Counted from the stretch's first letter, positions 17,809-26,082 are shown. The stretch: 46,760 nucleotides of DNA from Neoroseomonas soli (GCF_018129065.1 NZ_JAAEDM010000032.1:1-46760), one strand, 5' to 3'. The notes: a model not told the origin generated them from the sequence alone. Numbers and translations are program-made.

Positions 17809-19140
17809 TCAGGCGGCCTCGGCGCGGATCGCCTCGTCCAGGGTGCCGACCAGGCGGTCCACATGGGCGTTCTCGACGATCAGCGGCGGGGAGAGGGCGA
17901 CGATGTCCGCCGTCACGCGCACCAGCACGCCCTTGTCAAAGCAGCGGCGGAACACGTCCATGGCGCGGGCGCCTGGCTTGCCGGGGCGGGAGGACAGCTC
18001 GATGCCGCCGATCAGGCCGAAGTTGCGGATGTCGATGACGTTCGGCGCCGACTTCAGGCTGTGCATCGCGTCTTCCCAATAGGGCTCCATGGCGCGGGCG
18101 CGGCCGGGCAGGTCCTCGGTCTTGTGCAGTTCCAGCGTGGCGATGGCGGCCGCGGCGGCGAGCGGATGGCCGGAATAGGTGTAGCCGTGGAAGAACTCGA
18201 TGCCCGCGGGCATGCCGTTCACGATGGTGTCGTACACGCCGTTCTTCACCGCGACCGCGCCCATCGGCACCGCGGCGTTGGTCAGGCCCTTCGCCATGGT
18301 CATGATGTCCGGCGTCACGCCAAGGCGCTCGGCGCCGAAATTCGTGCCGAGGCGGCCGAAGCCGGTGATGACCTCGTCGAAGATCAGCAGGATGCCGTGC
18401 TTGTCGCACAGCTCGCGCAGGCGCTTGAGGTAGCCCACGGGCGGCACCAGCACGCCGGTCGAGCCTGCCACCGGCTCGACCATCACGGCCGCGATGGTCT
18501 CGGCACCGTGCAGGGCGACCAGGTTCTCGAGCGCATCGGCCAGTTCGGCGCCGTGCTGCGGCTCGCCCTTCGCGAAGGCGTTCTTGGCCGGCAGGTGGGT
18601 GTGCGGCAGGTGGTCCACATAGGGCAGCAGCGCGCCGAACTGCTTGCGGTTCGGGCCGATGCCGCCGACCGACATGCCGCCGAAGCCGACGCCGTGGTAG
18701 CCGCGCTCACGCCCGATCAGCCGCACGCGGGAGGATTCGCCGCGGGCCTTGTGGTAGGCGAGCGCGATCTTCAGCGCGGTGTCGGCGCTCTCGCTGCCGG
18801 AATTGGTGAAGAAGACCCGGTCCACGCCTTCCGGCGTGATCTCCGCGATGCGGGACGCGGCCTCGAAGGCGATCGGGTGGCCGAGCTGGAAGGTCGGCGC
18901 GAAATCCATGATCGCGGCCTGCTTCTGGATCGCCTGCACGATCTCGACGCGGCCATGGCCGGCGTTGCAGCACCACAGGCCGGCGGTGCCGTCCAGGATC
19001 TCCCGCCCCTCGGGCGTGTAGTAGTGCATGCCTTCCGCGCGGGCGAGCATGCGCGGCGTGCCCTTGAAGTACTTGTTGTCGGAGAAGGGCATCCAGAAGG
19101 CGTCCAGGGAGTTCGGACGCGGCACGCTCAGTTCGTTCAT
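17809..19140 (-). CDS. Class III omega-aminotransferase (beta-alanine:pyruvate type)
   Basis: A 443-residue PLP enzyme of aminotransferase class III. Conserved elements are PFSDNKYFKG at the N-terminus, TNSGSESADTALK, RGYHGVGFGGMSVGG, the cofactor aspartate in IFDEVITGFGR (Asp255) and the Schiff-base Lys284 in TMAKGLTNA. The N-terminal WMPFSDN and the VGGIGPNR block are typical of omega-amino acid:pyruvate aminotransferases, which move amino groups from beta-alanine or similar amines to pyruvate. The ATG at 19140 has GGAGA upstream and gives the normal length; the open frame begins at 19179. It is the promoter-proximal gene of the minus-strand unit that includes the receiver-like and CobW genes. 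Confidence 0.92.
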   Translation of the reverse strand: MNELSVPRPNSLDAFWMPFSDNKYFKGTPRMLARAEGMHYYTPEGREILDGTAGLWCCNAGHGRVEIVQAIQKQAAIMDFAPTFQLGHPIAFEAASRIAEITPEGVDRVFFTNSGSESADTALKIALAYHKARGESSRVRLIGRERGYHGVGFGGMSVGGIGPNRKQFGALLPYVDHLPHTHLPAKNAFAKGEPQHGAELADALENLVALHGAETIAAVMVEPVAGSTGVLVPPVGYLKRLRELCDKHGILLIFDEVITGFGRLGTNFGAERLGVTPDIMTMAKGLTNAAVPMGAVAVKNGVYDTIVNGMPAGIEFFHGYTYSGHPLAAAAAIATLELHKTEDLPGRARAMEPYWEDAMHSLKSAPNVIDIRNFGLIGGIELSSRPGKPGARAMDVFRRCFDKGVLVRVTADIVALSPPLIVENAHVDRLVGTLDEAIRAEAA

Positions 19141-19239
19141 CGCCAGGGTCTCCGGGGTCGGCAGGGGTGCAAGGAACACCCACCGGGCCGGCGGGGCAAG
19201 CGCTGGCTCCGGCGGAGGGGGCGAATTGGATTGTAAAAT

Positions 19240-19249
19240 GCAAATTTGC
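19240..19249. promoter_or_regulatory. Palindrome in an AT-rich divergent promoter region
   Basis: The 10-base palindrome GCAAATTTGC lies in an AT-rich island (19225-19250) of otherwise GC-rich DNA, between the divergent aminotransferase and small membrane-protein genes. It could be an operator for either gene. No regulator is encoded next to it, so this is a weak call. Confidence 0.3.
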
Positions 19250-19340
19250 TCGCCTTCCCGGCGCTGGCGGGCGCAGGATACCCAAATACGGCCGTGCGCG
19301 TTCGCCGCGACCGCGCGGCCCGGGTTTCAGGAGGAGTGCG

Positions 19341-19733
19341 ATGGAAACGACCCATGACACGGAAGCGGGCTTCCACGGCTTCGAGTTCGGCCCCTGGTGG
19401 AACGGCCAGGGCCGGCTGGCGCCGCTCTACTGGGGGTGGGGCGTGGCGGCGAGCCTGGTGCTCTCCCTCGTCATCGCCGTCCCGCCGCTGATGGGTTGGG
19501 TGGGTGCCGGCTGGGTGCTGTTCGGCATCGTGGTGCTGATGGTCTACACGGGCTGGATCTGCATCTGCGTCTGGCGCAGCGCGGACAACATCGACAACCC
19601 GACACCGCTCGGCATCGACCGCGCCTTCTGGAGCGCGCTGGCGCGGGTGCTCACGGTCGGCTGGGCCCTCAATGCCGCGGGCCTGTCCCTGCTGCTGCTG
19701 CAGATGGTGATGCTGCCGCCGATCCAGGGCTGA
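19341..19733 (+). CDS. Small membrane protein of unknown function
   Basis: A 130-residue protein with three hydrophobic segments (about residues 30-50, 54-75 and 103-122) and a short polar N-terminus. The conserved-looking WRSADNIDNPTPLGIDRAFWSALAR lies between the second and third segments. No family was recognised. The ATG at 19341 is preceded by CAGGAGGAG at ideal spacing, so this start is preferred over the longer frame from 19167. It is divergent from the aminotransferase and is followed by a strong inverted repeat, so it is probably expressed alone. Confidence 0.7.
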   Translation: METTHDTEAGFHGFEFGPWWNGQGRLAPLYWGWGVAASLVLSLVIAVPPLMGWVGAGWVLFGIVVLMVYTGWICICVWRSADNIDNPTPLGIDRAFWSALARVLTVGWALNAAGLSLLLLQMVMLPPIQG

Positions 19734-19779
19734 GAGACCGCTGCAGGGTGCGCCATCCGGCGCATCCTGAAGTCCGACA

Positions 19780-19851
19780 CCGGCCCGCTCCCCCACCCGG
19801 CCACCCATCCAGGATACTGGCGCTGGGCGGCCGGGTGGGGGAGCGGGCCGG
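19780..19851. terminator. 23-bp perfect inverted repeat, candidate terminator
   Basis: Arms 19780-19802 and 19829-19851 are perfect reverse complements with a 26-base loop. The structure starts 47 bases after the small membrane-protein stop. There is no U-tract, so it may be a REP-like element or a Rho-assisted stop rather than a classic intrinsic terminator. Confidence 0.55.
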
Positions 19852-19947
19852 CGTGTGCATTCTCGATCGGTCTCCGGCGTCCCGCGCCCTTCGCCCCCGC
19901 CGCCGGCCGTGGCATGGTCGGCCCGCGCCGGTAAGGAGGGCGCGCGC

Positions 19948-20601
19948 ATGGCCAAGGGTCGCCTTGTCATCGGCACCAAGCGGTATTCGTCCTGGTCGCT
20001 GCGCGGCTGGCTCGCCGTGCGGCTCGCGCATCTGGACGTCGAGGAAGTGGTGATCCCCCTGGCCGGCGGCGGGACGGAGGCAATCAAGGCCGTCTCCCCC
20101 AACGGGCTGGTCCCATACCTCGAGCATGACGGGGCGCGGATCTGGGAAAGCCTTGCCATCGCGGAATACTGCGCCGAGATCGCCCCGCTGCTCTGGCCCG
20201 CCGACCGCCCCGCGCGTGCCCACGCGCGCGCCGTCGCCTCGGAAATGCATGCCGGCTTCCGCGGCCTGCGCATGGCCATGCCGATGAACCTCGGCCGCAC
20301 CTTCCCCGGCATGGGCCGCACGCCCGAGGCGCTGGCCGACATCGCCCGCATCGAGGCGATCTGGGCCGAGGCGCTGCACGCCCAGGGTGGCCCCTTCCTG
20401 TTCGGCCCGCGCTTCGGCCTGGCGGATATGATGTATGCGCCGGTGGTGACGCGCTTCCTCACCTGGCAGCCTGACCTCACGCCGACCTCGCGTGCCTATG
20501 TCCAGGCGGTGCGGGCGCATCCGCTGATGGAACGCTGGTACGCCGAGGCGGCGGCTGAACCGCAGTCCTGGCTGCTCGACAAGTACGAGAACCCGGCATG
20601 A
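19948..20601 (+). CDS. Glutathione S-transferase family protein
   Basis: A 217-residue GST-fold protein. The thioredoxin-like N-terminal domain has KRYSSWSLRGWLAV, where Ser or Tyr can activate glutathione, the cis-proline loop NGLVPYLEHDG, and the glutathione-binding WESLAIAEYCAE. The C-terminal helical domain follows from about residue 90. The KRYSSWSLR subgroup is widespread in proteobacteria, and its substrate is not known. AAGGAGGG lies upstream of the ATG at 19948. The stop overlaps the start of the VOC gene (ATGA at 20598-20601), so the two are translationally coupled. Confidence 0.9.
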   Translation: MAKGRLVIGTKRYSSWSLRGWLAVRLAHLDVEEVVIPLAGGGTEAIKAVSPNGLVPYLEHDGARIWESLAIAEYCAEIAPLLWPADRPARAHARAVASEMHAGFRGLRMAMPMNLGRTFPGMGRTPEALADIARIEAIWAEALHAQGGPFLFGPRFGLADMMYAPVVTRFLTWQPDLTPTSRAYVQAVRAHPLMERWYAEAAAEPQSWLLDKYENPA

Positions 20602-21482
20602 GCACCGCCGTCGCGGTCGACCACGTCGGCGTGGCGGCACGGGACCTGGCGCCGATGGCCGCGGCCTACGAGCGCCTCGGCTTCGCGCTTTCCCCGGTCG
20701 CGCAGCAGTCGGGCCGCCGCCGCCCGGACCTGCCGGTGGAGCAATACGGTTCCGGCAATCGCTGCGCCTTCCTGAAGCACGGCTACATCGAGCTGATCGC
20801 GATCCTCGATCCGGCGCTCTACGACAACACGCTGAACGCCTTCCTCGCGCGCTACCCGGGCATGCACATCCTGGCGCTGGCCATGACGGACGAGGATGCG
20901 AACCTCACCCGCATGCGCGCCGCGGGCATCGACATCCCCGGCGTGGCGTATCTCGAACGCCCGGTGGAAGCGGGCGGGCCGATCGCGCGTTTCGCCCGCC
21001 TGCCCTTCCCGGATCCGCCGGAAGGCCGCGTGCAGCTCATCCGCCACCTGACGCCCGAACTGGTGTGGCAGGAAAGGTGGATGGACCACGCCAACAAGGC
21101 GGTCGCGCTGGAGGAAGTGATCCTCTGCGCCGCCGAGCCCGCGGAGACGGCGGCGCGCCTGTCGCGGCTGTCCGGCCTGCCGGTTGAACCGGACCCGGCC
21201 GGCGGCTTCCTGCTGCGCCTGGCGGGCGCTGCGCGTGCCGCCGGGCCCTTCGCGCCGGTCATGGAAACCCGCGTGCGGATGCTGACGGAGCAGGCGCTGG
21301 GCGAAGTCCTGCCTGGCGTGACCGCGCCCGCCCTGCCGTTCATGGCGGGAATGGTGGTGCGCACGGAGGATGGCGGCGCGGCGGCGCGGCGGGTGCTGGA
21401 AGGGATCCCGACGGTGCAGGCGCCGGCGGGAGCCATGGTGCCGCCGGCCTATGCGGCAGGCGCGGCGGTGGTGTTTGCGTGA
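20598..21482 (+). CDS. VOC/glyoxalase-like domain protein
   Basis: A 294-residue protein of the glyoxalase-like (VOC) superfamily, closest in pattern to the Glyoxalase_3 group. The first half begins VAVDHVGVAARDLAPMAAAYERLGF and continues with FLKHGYIELIAILD, which supply the His and Glu metal-ligand positions seen in the fold. The second half repeats the fold less clearly. Family members are metal-dependent lyases, isomerases or dioxygenases; no substrate can be assigned. It is coupled to the upstream GST gene, which may suggest a shared detoxification role. A palindromic repeat begins immediately after its stop. Confidence 0.8.
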   Translation: MSTAVAVDHVGVAARDLAPMAAAYERLGFALSPVAQQSGRRRPDLPVEQYGSGNRCAFLKHGYIELIAILDPALYDNTLNAFLARYPGMHILALAMTDEDANLTRMRAAGIDIPGVAYLERPVEAGGPIARFARLPFPDPPEGRVQLIRHLTPELVWQERWMDHANKAVALEEVILCAAEPAETAARLSRLSGLPVEPDPAGGFLLRLAGAARAAGPFAPVMETRVRMLTEQALGEVLPGVTAPALPFMAGMVVRTEDGGAAARRVLEGIPTVQAPAGAMVPPAYAAGAAVVFA

Positions 21483-21483
21483 T

Positions 21484-21617
21484 GGGGGGAGAAGAGAACT
21501 TCTCCCCCCATACCCCCCTCAACCTTCTTTGGGTTTTGGGGACTGACCGCGATGGTCAGCGCCAGAAATCCAAAGAAGGGAGGGGGTTCGGGGGAGGTTC
21601 ACCCTCCCCCGACCTTC
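21484..21617. repeat. A-type palindromic repeat, copy 1 (full length)
   Basis: A 134-base element between the VOC and FkbM genes. It starts with a 10-bp hairpin two bases after the VOC stop, has inverted arms containing CCTTCTTTGG and CCAAAGAAGGGAGGGGG around a central CTGACC...GGTCAG, and ends with a GGGGGAGG/CCTCCCCC hairpin and GACCTTC. The FkbM start codon lies four bases beyond. Related copies lie at 22381, 32421 and 42845. Confidence 0.85.
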
Positions 21618-21621
21618 GCCC

Positions 21622-22362
21622 ATGAGCGCCATCGGCGCCTCCCTCCGCACCTACTACGCCCCGGGGCGCGCGCCGCTGCTGGATGGCTTCCACGCGCGCT
21701 TCCTCGGACCGGGCGACCTCGCCTTCGACGTCGGCGCGCATGTGGGCGACCGCACGGCGTCCTTCCGGCGCCTCGGCGCGCGCGTGGTGGCCGTGGAACC
21801 GCAGCCTCGCCTCCTGCGGGCGCTGCGGCTGATCTTCCGCGCAGATCCGGGTGTCGCGCTGGTGCCGGCGCTGGTCGGCGCGCGGCCGGGCGAGGCGGTG
21901 CTGCGCCTGAACACCGCCAACCCCACCATCGCCACCGCGAGCGAGGCCTTCATCGCCGCCGCCGACGGCGCCGCCGGCTGGGAGGGCCAGCACTGGGACG
22001 CCGCCATCGCGCGGCCGGTGACGACGCTCGATGCGCTGGCCATGCGGCACGGATTGCCGGCCTTCATCAAGATCGACGTCGAGGGGTTCGAGGCCGAGGC
22101 CCTGCGTGGCCTGACGCGACCGCCACGCGCGCTCTCCTTCGAGTTCACGACCATCCAGCGCGGCGTCGCCGCGGAGTGCCTGGCGTTGCTTTCGGTGCTC
22201 GGCTACCGCGCGTTCAATGCGTGCCTGGGCGAGAGCATGGCCTTCGTCCATCCGCGCCCCATCCGTGCCGAGGCGATGGCCACCTGGATCGCCGCCCTGC
22301 CGCATGCCGCGAACAGCGGCGACGTGTACTGTGCCCTCGCCCCGGAAAGACTGGCGCCGTGA
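21622..22362 (+). CDS. FkbM family methyltransferase
   Basis: A 246-residue SAM-dependent methyltransferase of the FkbM group, which methylates hydroxyls on glycans, lipids or polyketides. The SAM-binding motif I is FDVGAHVGDRT (35-45); VAVEPQPRLLRAL supplies the acidic ribose contact; IKIDVEGFEAEAL is the family's signature block. The ATG at 21622 sits four bases after an A-type palindromic repeat, so its ribosome binding site, if any, is the GGGGGAGG in that repeat, about 20 bases upstream and within a hairpin. The substrate is unknown and no glycan cluster surrounds it. Confidence 0.85.
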   Translation: MSAIGASLRTYYAPGRAPLLDGFHARFLGPGDLAFDVGAHVGDRTASFRRLGARVVAVEPQPRLLRALRLIFRADPGVALVPALVGARPGEAVLRLNTANPTIATASEAFIAAADGAAGWEGQHWDAAIARPVTTLDALAMRHGLPAFIKIDVEGFEAEALRGLTRPPRALSFEFTTIQRGVAAECLALLSVLGYRAFNACLGESMAFVHPRPIRAEAMATWIAALPHAANSGDVYCALAPERLAP

Positions 22363-22380
22363 TGCTGCGAGGGCGGAAAT

Positions 22381-22421
22381 CCAAAGAAGGGAGGGGGAGC
22401 GGGGGAGGTTCTCCTCCCCCG
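22381..22421 (+). repeat. A-type palindromic repeat, copy 2 (half element)
   Basis: A single arm containing CCAAAGAAGGGAGGGGG and an 8-bp GGGGGAGG/CCTCCCCC hairpin with a TTCT loop. It fills the short gap between the FkbM stop and the DUF938 start (22433). The left arm and centre of the full element are missing. Confidence 0.8.
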
Positions 22422-22432
22422 CGCGCTTGCCG

Positions 22433-23038
22433 ATGACCGACGATCGCCGTTTCGCCCCCGCCACCGCGCGCAACCGTGACCCGATCCTTGCCGTCCTGCG
22501 CAACGTGCTGCCTGCGCGCGGCGTGGTGCTGGAGGTCGCGAGCGGCACCGGCGAGCACGCCGTGCATTTCGCCGCGGCCTTTCCTTCGCTGGTCTTCCAG
22601 CCGAGCGACCCGAATGACGCTGCGCGCGCCAGCATCGATGCCTGGGCATCCGGCATCGCGAACATCCGTCCGGCGTTGGCGCTGGATGCCGCCGCACCGG
22701 CCTGGCCGGTGGCGGAAGCGGATGCGGTGCTGTGCATCAACATGATCCACATCGCGCCCTGGTCGGCCTGCGAGGGCCTGGTGCGCGGCGCCGCCGTGAT
22801 CCTGCCCGCGGGCGCGCCGCTGGTCCTCTACGGCCCGTATAAGCGCGAAGGCCGGCACACCGCGCCATCGAACGAGGCTTTCGACGCCGACCTGCGGACA
22901 CGCGATCCGGCCTGGGGTGTGCGGAACCTCGAGGATGTCGCGGCATTGGCCGCGGCGGCGGGCTTCGGGCCGCCGGAGGTCACGGAGATGCCGGCGAACA
23001 ACCTGGTGGTGGTGTTCCGCCGCTCGGCCGCGGGCTAG
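22433..23038 (+). CDS. DUF938 family methyltransferase-like protein
   Basis: A 201-residue protein of the DUF938 family with a Rossmann-like SAM-binding fold: VVLEVASGTGEHAVHFA is motif I, and NMIHIAPWSACEGL marks the family. The N-terminus RFAPATARNRDPI is typical. These are predicted SAM-dependent methyltransferases without a proven substrate. The ATG at 22433 lies 12 bases after a half-copy of the A-type repeat. The open frame extends upstream to 22217 inside the FkbM gene, but the family N-terminus sets the start. Confidence 0.85.
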   Translation: MTDDRRFAPATARNRDPILAVLRNVLPARGVVLEVASGTGEHAVHFAAAFPSLVFQPSDPNDAARASIDAWASGIANIRPALALDAAAPAWPVAEADAVLCINMIHIAPWSACEGLVRGAAVILPAGAPLVLYGPYKREGRHTAPSNEAFDADLRTRDPAWGVRNLEDVAALAAAAGFGPPEVTEMPANNLVVVFRRSAAG

Positions 23039-23064
23039 AACGGGCGCACCGAGAGGAGATGGCG

Positions 23065-24030
23065 ATGACCGACCTGCCGCGCGCCGTGCGCATCACGGAG
23101 GAAGGCCCGCGCGAGGGGTTCCAGATCGCAGCGACGCCCGTGCCGACGGCGGACAAGATCGCGCTAATCGACGCGCTCTCGGCGACCGGCGTCTCGCGGA
23201 TCCAGGTTGCTTCCTTCGTCAGCCCGAAGCGCGTGCCGGGCTGGGCGGATGCCGATGCGGTTGTCGCGGGATTCGCGCCGCGGGCGGGCGTTGCCTACAC
23301 GGCGCTGTGGTTCAACCCGCAGGGGCTGCAGCGCGCGCTGGCCTTCAAGGATCGGCTTTCGGTCTACGGGTCGATCACCGTCGCGGCTTCCGAGGCCTTC
23401 TCTCAGCGCAACCTGAATCGCGACCGAGCAGGGCAACTCGCGGCGATGCGCGAGAATGTCGCGGAGCATCTCGCGGCGGGCGTGAAGGTGAACCGCGTCT
23501 CCGTCCAGGCCGCCTTCGGCTGCAACTTCCAGGGCGAGATCACGCCGGCGCAGGCAATCGCCGCGGTGGCGGATGCGATGGCGCTCGCGGCAGAGACGGG
23601 CTGCGCCATCGAACGCATCTCGCTCGCCGATACGATGGGCTGGGCGAACCCGCTGCTGATCGAGCGCGTGGTCGGCGAGGTGCGCTCGCGCTGGCCCGAT
23701 CAGGCGGTCTCCCTGCACCTGCACGACACGCGCGGGCTCGGCATCGCCAATGCGCTCGCCGGGCTGCGGATGGGCGTGGCGGAATACGACGCGGCGGTGG
23801 GCGGCGCCGGCGGCTGCCCCTTCGCCGGGCATCCCGGCGCGCCGGGCAACATCGCGACGGAGGAACTGGTCCTGTTGTGTGAGGAAATGGGTATCGCCAC
23901 GGGCGTGGACGTGGACGCGCTGATCGCGGCCGGGCATCTGGCGGAGAAGATCCTCGGCCGCACGCTGCCTTCCGCCCTGCTGCGCGGCGGCAGCCTGACG
24001 GCGTTCCGGGCGAAGGCGCGCGCGGCATGA
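23065..24030 (+). CDS. Hydroxymethylglutaryl-CoA lyase-like enzyme
   Basis: A 321-residue TIM-barrel lyase of the HMGL-like family, which splits 3-hydroxy-3-methyl acyl-CoA esters into a ketone or keto acid and acetyl-CoA. Visible features are the N-terminal EGPREGFQ metal and base loop, VSPKRVPGWADAD, the metal ligands in HLHDTRGLG, and the signature GGAGGCPFAGHPGAPGN with the catalytic Cys. AGGAG lies six bases before the ATG at 23065, which is preferred over the ATG at 23059. Its stop overlaps the CoA-transferase start. Citramalyl-CoA or HMG-CoA are plausible substrates, as in leucine or itaconate breakdown. Confidence 0.88.
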   Translation: MTDLPRAVRITEEGPREGFQIAATPVPTADKIALIDALSATGVSRIQVASFVSPKRVPGWADADAVVAGFAPRAGVAYTALWFNPQGLQRALAFKDRLSVYGSITVAASEAFSQRNLNRDRAGQLAAMRENVAEHLAAGVKVNRVSVQAAFGCNFQGEITPAQAIAAVADAMALAAETGCAIERISLADTMGWANPLLIERVVGEVRSRWPDQAVSLHLHDTRGLGIANALAGLRMGVAEYDAAVGGAGGCPFAGHPGAPGNIATEELVLLCEEMGIATGVDVDALIAAGHLAEKILGRTLPSALLRGGSLTAFRAKARAA

Positions 24031-25175
24031 ACACGCTTCCGCTCGAAGGCATCCGCGTCGTCGAATTTTCCCACATGGTGATGGGGCCGACCTGCGGCCT
24101 GGTGCTCGCCGATCTCGGCGCCGAGGTCATCAAGGTCGAACCTCCCGGCAAGGGCGACCGCACGCGCTACCTGACGGCCTCGGGCACCGGCTTCTTCCCG
24201 GCCTTCAGCCGAAACAAGAAATCCGTGCAGCTCGACACGGAGGACGCGGCGGACCTCGAGACGCTGAAGCGGCTGATCGACACGGCCGACGTGGTGATCG
24301 AGAACTTCCGGCCCGGCGGGCTGGACGCGAAGGGCCTCGGCTACGCCGCGCTGACGGCGCGCAACCCGCGGCTGATCTACCTTTCGCTCAAGGGCTACCT
24401 TCCGGGCCCCTACGAGAACCGCACCGCATTGGATGAGGTGGTGCAGATGCAGTCGGGCCTCGCCTACATGACCGGCCCGCCCGGCCGTCCGCTGCGCGCG
24501 GGCGCGCCGGTGAACGACATGATGGGCGGCATGTTCGGCGCCATCGCGATCCTCGGCGCGCTGCGCCAGCGCGAGGCGACGGGCCGCGGCCAGCACCTGC
24601 AGTCCGGCCTGTTCGAGAACGCCGCCTTCCTCGTCTCCACCGCCATGCTGCAGCAGGCGATGACGGGGCAGGACCCGACGCCGATGCCCGCCGGCCGCCG
24701 CGCCTGGGGCGTCTACGACGTGTTCGACACCAGGGACGGCGAGCAGATCTTCATCGGCGTCGTCACCGAGCGGCAGTGGGAGATCTTCCGCCGCGAACTC
24801 AACGAGCCGGTGCTCGACGATCCCGACTACGCGACCAACACCGAACGCGCGAAGCGGCGGGAGACGCTGATCCCGCTCGTGCAGTCGCTGCTGGTCAAAC
24901 ACGACGTCGCGGCGCTCGAACACATGTGCGAGCAGGCGGGATTGCCCTTCTCCCGCATCGCGCGGCCATGGGACCTGTTCGAGGACCCGCACCTGAAGGC
25001 GAGCGGCGGGCTGTTGCCGATCACCCTGCCTGATGGCCGTCCCGGCGCCGTCCCCGCACTGCCGATCCAGTTTGGCGCGGAACGGCTCGGCGTGCGGCTC
25101 GACCTGCCGAAGGCCGGCGAGCACGACGAGGAGATCCTGGGGCCGCTGCAGGCAGGGCGCAGCGCGGCGGAGTGA
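24027..25175 (+). CDS. CaiB/BaiF (class III) CoA-transferase
   Basis: A 382-residue family III CoA-transferase moving CoA between carboxylic acids. The start LEGIRVVEFSHMVMGPTCGLVLADLGAEVIKVE is diagnostic, followed by SRNKKSVQLD and VVIENFRPG. Asp164 in APVNDMMGG occupies the catalytic aspartate position that forms the acyl-anhydride intermediate. It overlaps the HMG-CoA-lyase-like gene by ATGA, which suggests that this enzyme activates a dicarboxylic or hydroxy acid with CoA and the lyase then cleaves it. A B-type hairpin repeat follows and probably ends the transcript. Confidence 0.92.
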   Translation: MNTLPLEGIRVVEFSHMVMGPTCGLVLADLGAEVIKVEPPGKGDRTRYLTASGTGFFPAFSRNKKSVQLDTEDAADLETLKRLIDTADVVIENFRPGGLDAKGLGYAALTARNPRLIYLSLKGYLPGPYENRTALDEVVQMQSGLAYMTGPPGRPLRAGAPVNDMMGGMFGAIAILGALRQREATGRGQHLQSGLFENAAFLVSTAMLQQAMTGQDPTPMPAGRRAWGVYDVFDTRDGEQIFIGVVTERQWEIFRRELNEPVLDDPDYATNTERAKRRETLIPLVQSLLVKHDVAALEHMCEQAGLPFSRIARPWDLFEDPHLKASGGLLPITLPDGRPGAVPALPIQFGAERLGVRLDLPKAGEHDEEILGPLQAGRSAAE

Positions 25176-25183
25176 GGCGCGCC

Positions 25184-25246
25184 GGAGAGGGGCTTCGCCC
25201 CCCTCCGGACCTCCCCCCACCAAAGGCCGAAAGGCCTTTGGGAACC
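25184..25246 (+). terminator. B-type two-hairpin repeat after the CoA-transferase gene
   Basis: A first stem near 25184-25205 (GAGGGG...CCCCTC) is followed by CCCCCC and a 9-bp stem closed by a GAAA tetraloop (25220-25241), then GGAACC. The same plan occurs at 7037-7140 and 15770-15822. It begins nine bases after the stop and reads in the gene's direction, consistent with 3'-end formation. Confidence 0.6.
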
Positions 25247-25372
25247 ATGAGATACAGCCGGGGACATTGGGGGAGGGGGGCTGCCCGTCCCCGTCATCCC
25301 CGCGGCGTCCTGCCTCGCGCTACGGACCGCCACGATCCGCCTCGACACCCCCGGCAAGGCGGGCCGGGCAGG

Positions 25373-26065
25373 CTACCGCAGGGGAATAGCGAAGGACGGC
25401 ACCGCGACGCCGAGCGGCCTTCCCAGCGCCGCCTTCGACTGCACGCCGACGACGACGAAGCCGCCATCCTCGGCCAGCGCGATCAGCGGCGCGCCGCTGC
25501 TGCCGAGCGTGCCGGCGCAATTGTGCCCGACCAACATCCCCTGGCCGCCGAAGGTGCCCATCACCACCACGCGGCAGCCGAGATCGGCCAGCAGCACCCC
25601 CGGCCGGTCATGCTGCCAGCCAGGCAGGGCGAGGGCGATCCCTTCTCGCGGCGGCTCGCGGGACAGGCGCAGCGCACGTCCCTCGCCGAGTGGCGTGTCC
25701 AGGGTCAGCACCGCCCAGTCCGAACGCCAGGGCTGCTCGGTCCGCGGGTTGAAGCCGGGGTCGATGCGGACCGCCGTCACGCGCGCAACGCGGGTGCCGA
25801 GACGGAAGGTCACGTCGCGCGCCGGCGCCAGGGCGGTGGCGTCCTCGTTGATCAGGCAATGCGCCGCGGTCAGCACGCTGCGCGGGCCGACCAGCGTCCC
25901 AGTGCAGCGGTTGCCCGGCGCCTCCACCTCCCCGACCGCGTTCCACGGCGGGCGGTCGGGCGGGACGGGGCGGCGCGTGTCGGTGCGGCCGAGGCCGGGC
26001 GTGTCCTCCGCCGCCAGCGCCTGGGCGGTGGCCAAGAGGAGCAGCAGCGCCGGCAGGAGGCGCAT
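25373..26065 (-). CDS. Secreted trypsin-like serine protease
   Basis: A 230-residue exported protease of the chymotrypsin fold. A signal peptide (MRLLPALLLLLATAQALA) precedes the mature part. The triad is complete: His69 in LTAAHC, Asp116 in RSDWAVL and Ser190 in GSSGAP. Cysteines near the His and Ser can form the usual disulphides. It would act in the periplasm or outside the cell. An alternative GTG start at 26086 overlaps the sirtuin stop (GTGA) and adds seven residues to the signal n-region; the two starts cannot be separated here. It is the last gene of a unit with the sirtuin and a tiny proline-rich protein. Confidence 0.85.
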   Translation of the reverse strand: MRLLPALLLLLATAQALAAEDTPGLGRTDTRRPVPPDRPPWNAVGEVEAPGNRCTGTLVGPRSVLTAAHCLINEDATALAPARDVTFRLGTRVARVTAVRIDPGFNPRTEQPWRSDWAVLTLDTPLGEGRALRLSREPPREGIALALPGWQHDRPGVLLADLGCRVVVMGTFGGQGMLVGHNCAGTLGSSGAPLIALAEDGGFVVVGVQSKAALGRPLGVAVPSFAIPLR

Positions 26066-26082
26066 GATCGAGGCCCGGATGC

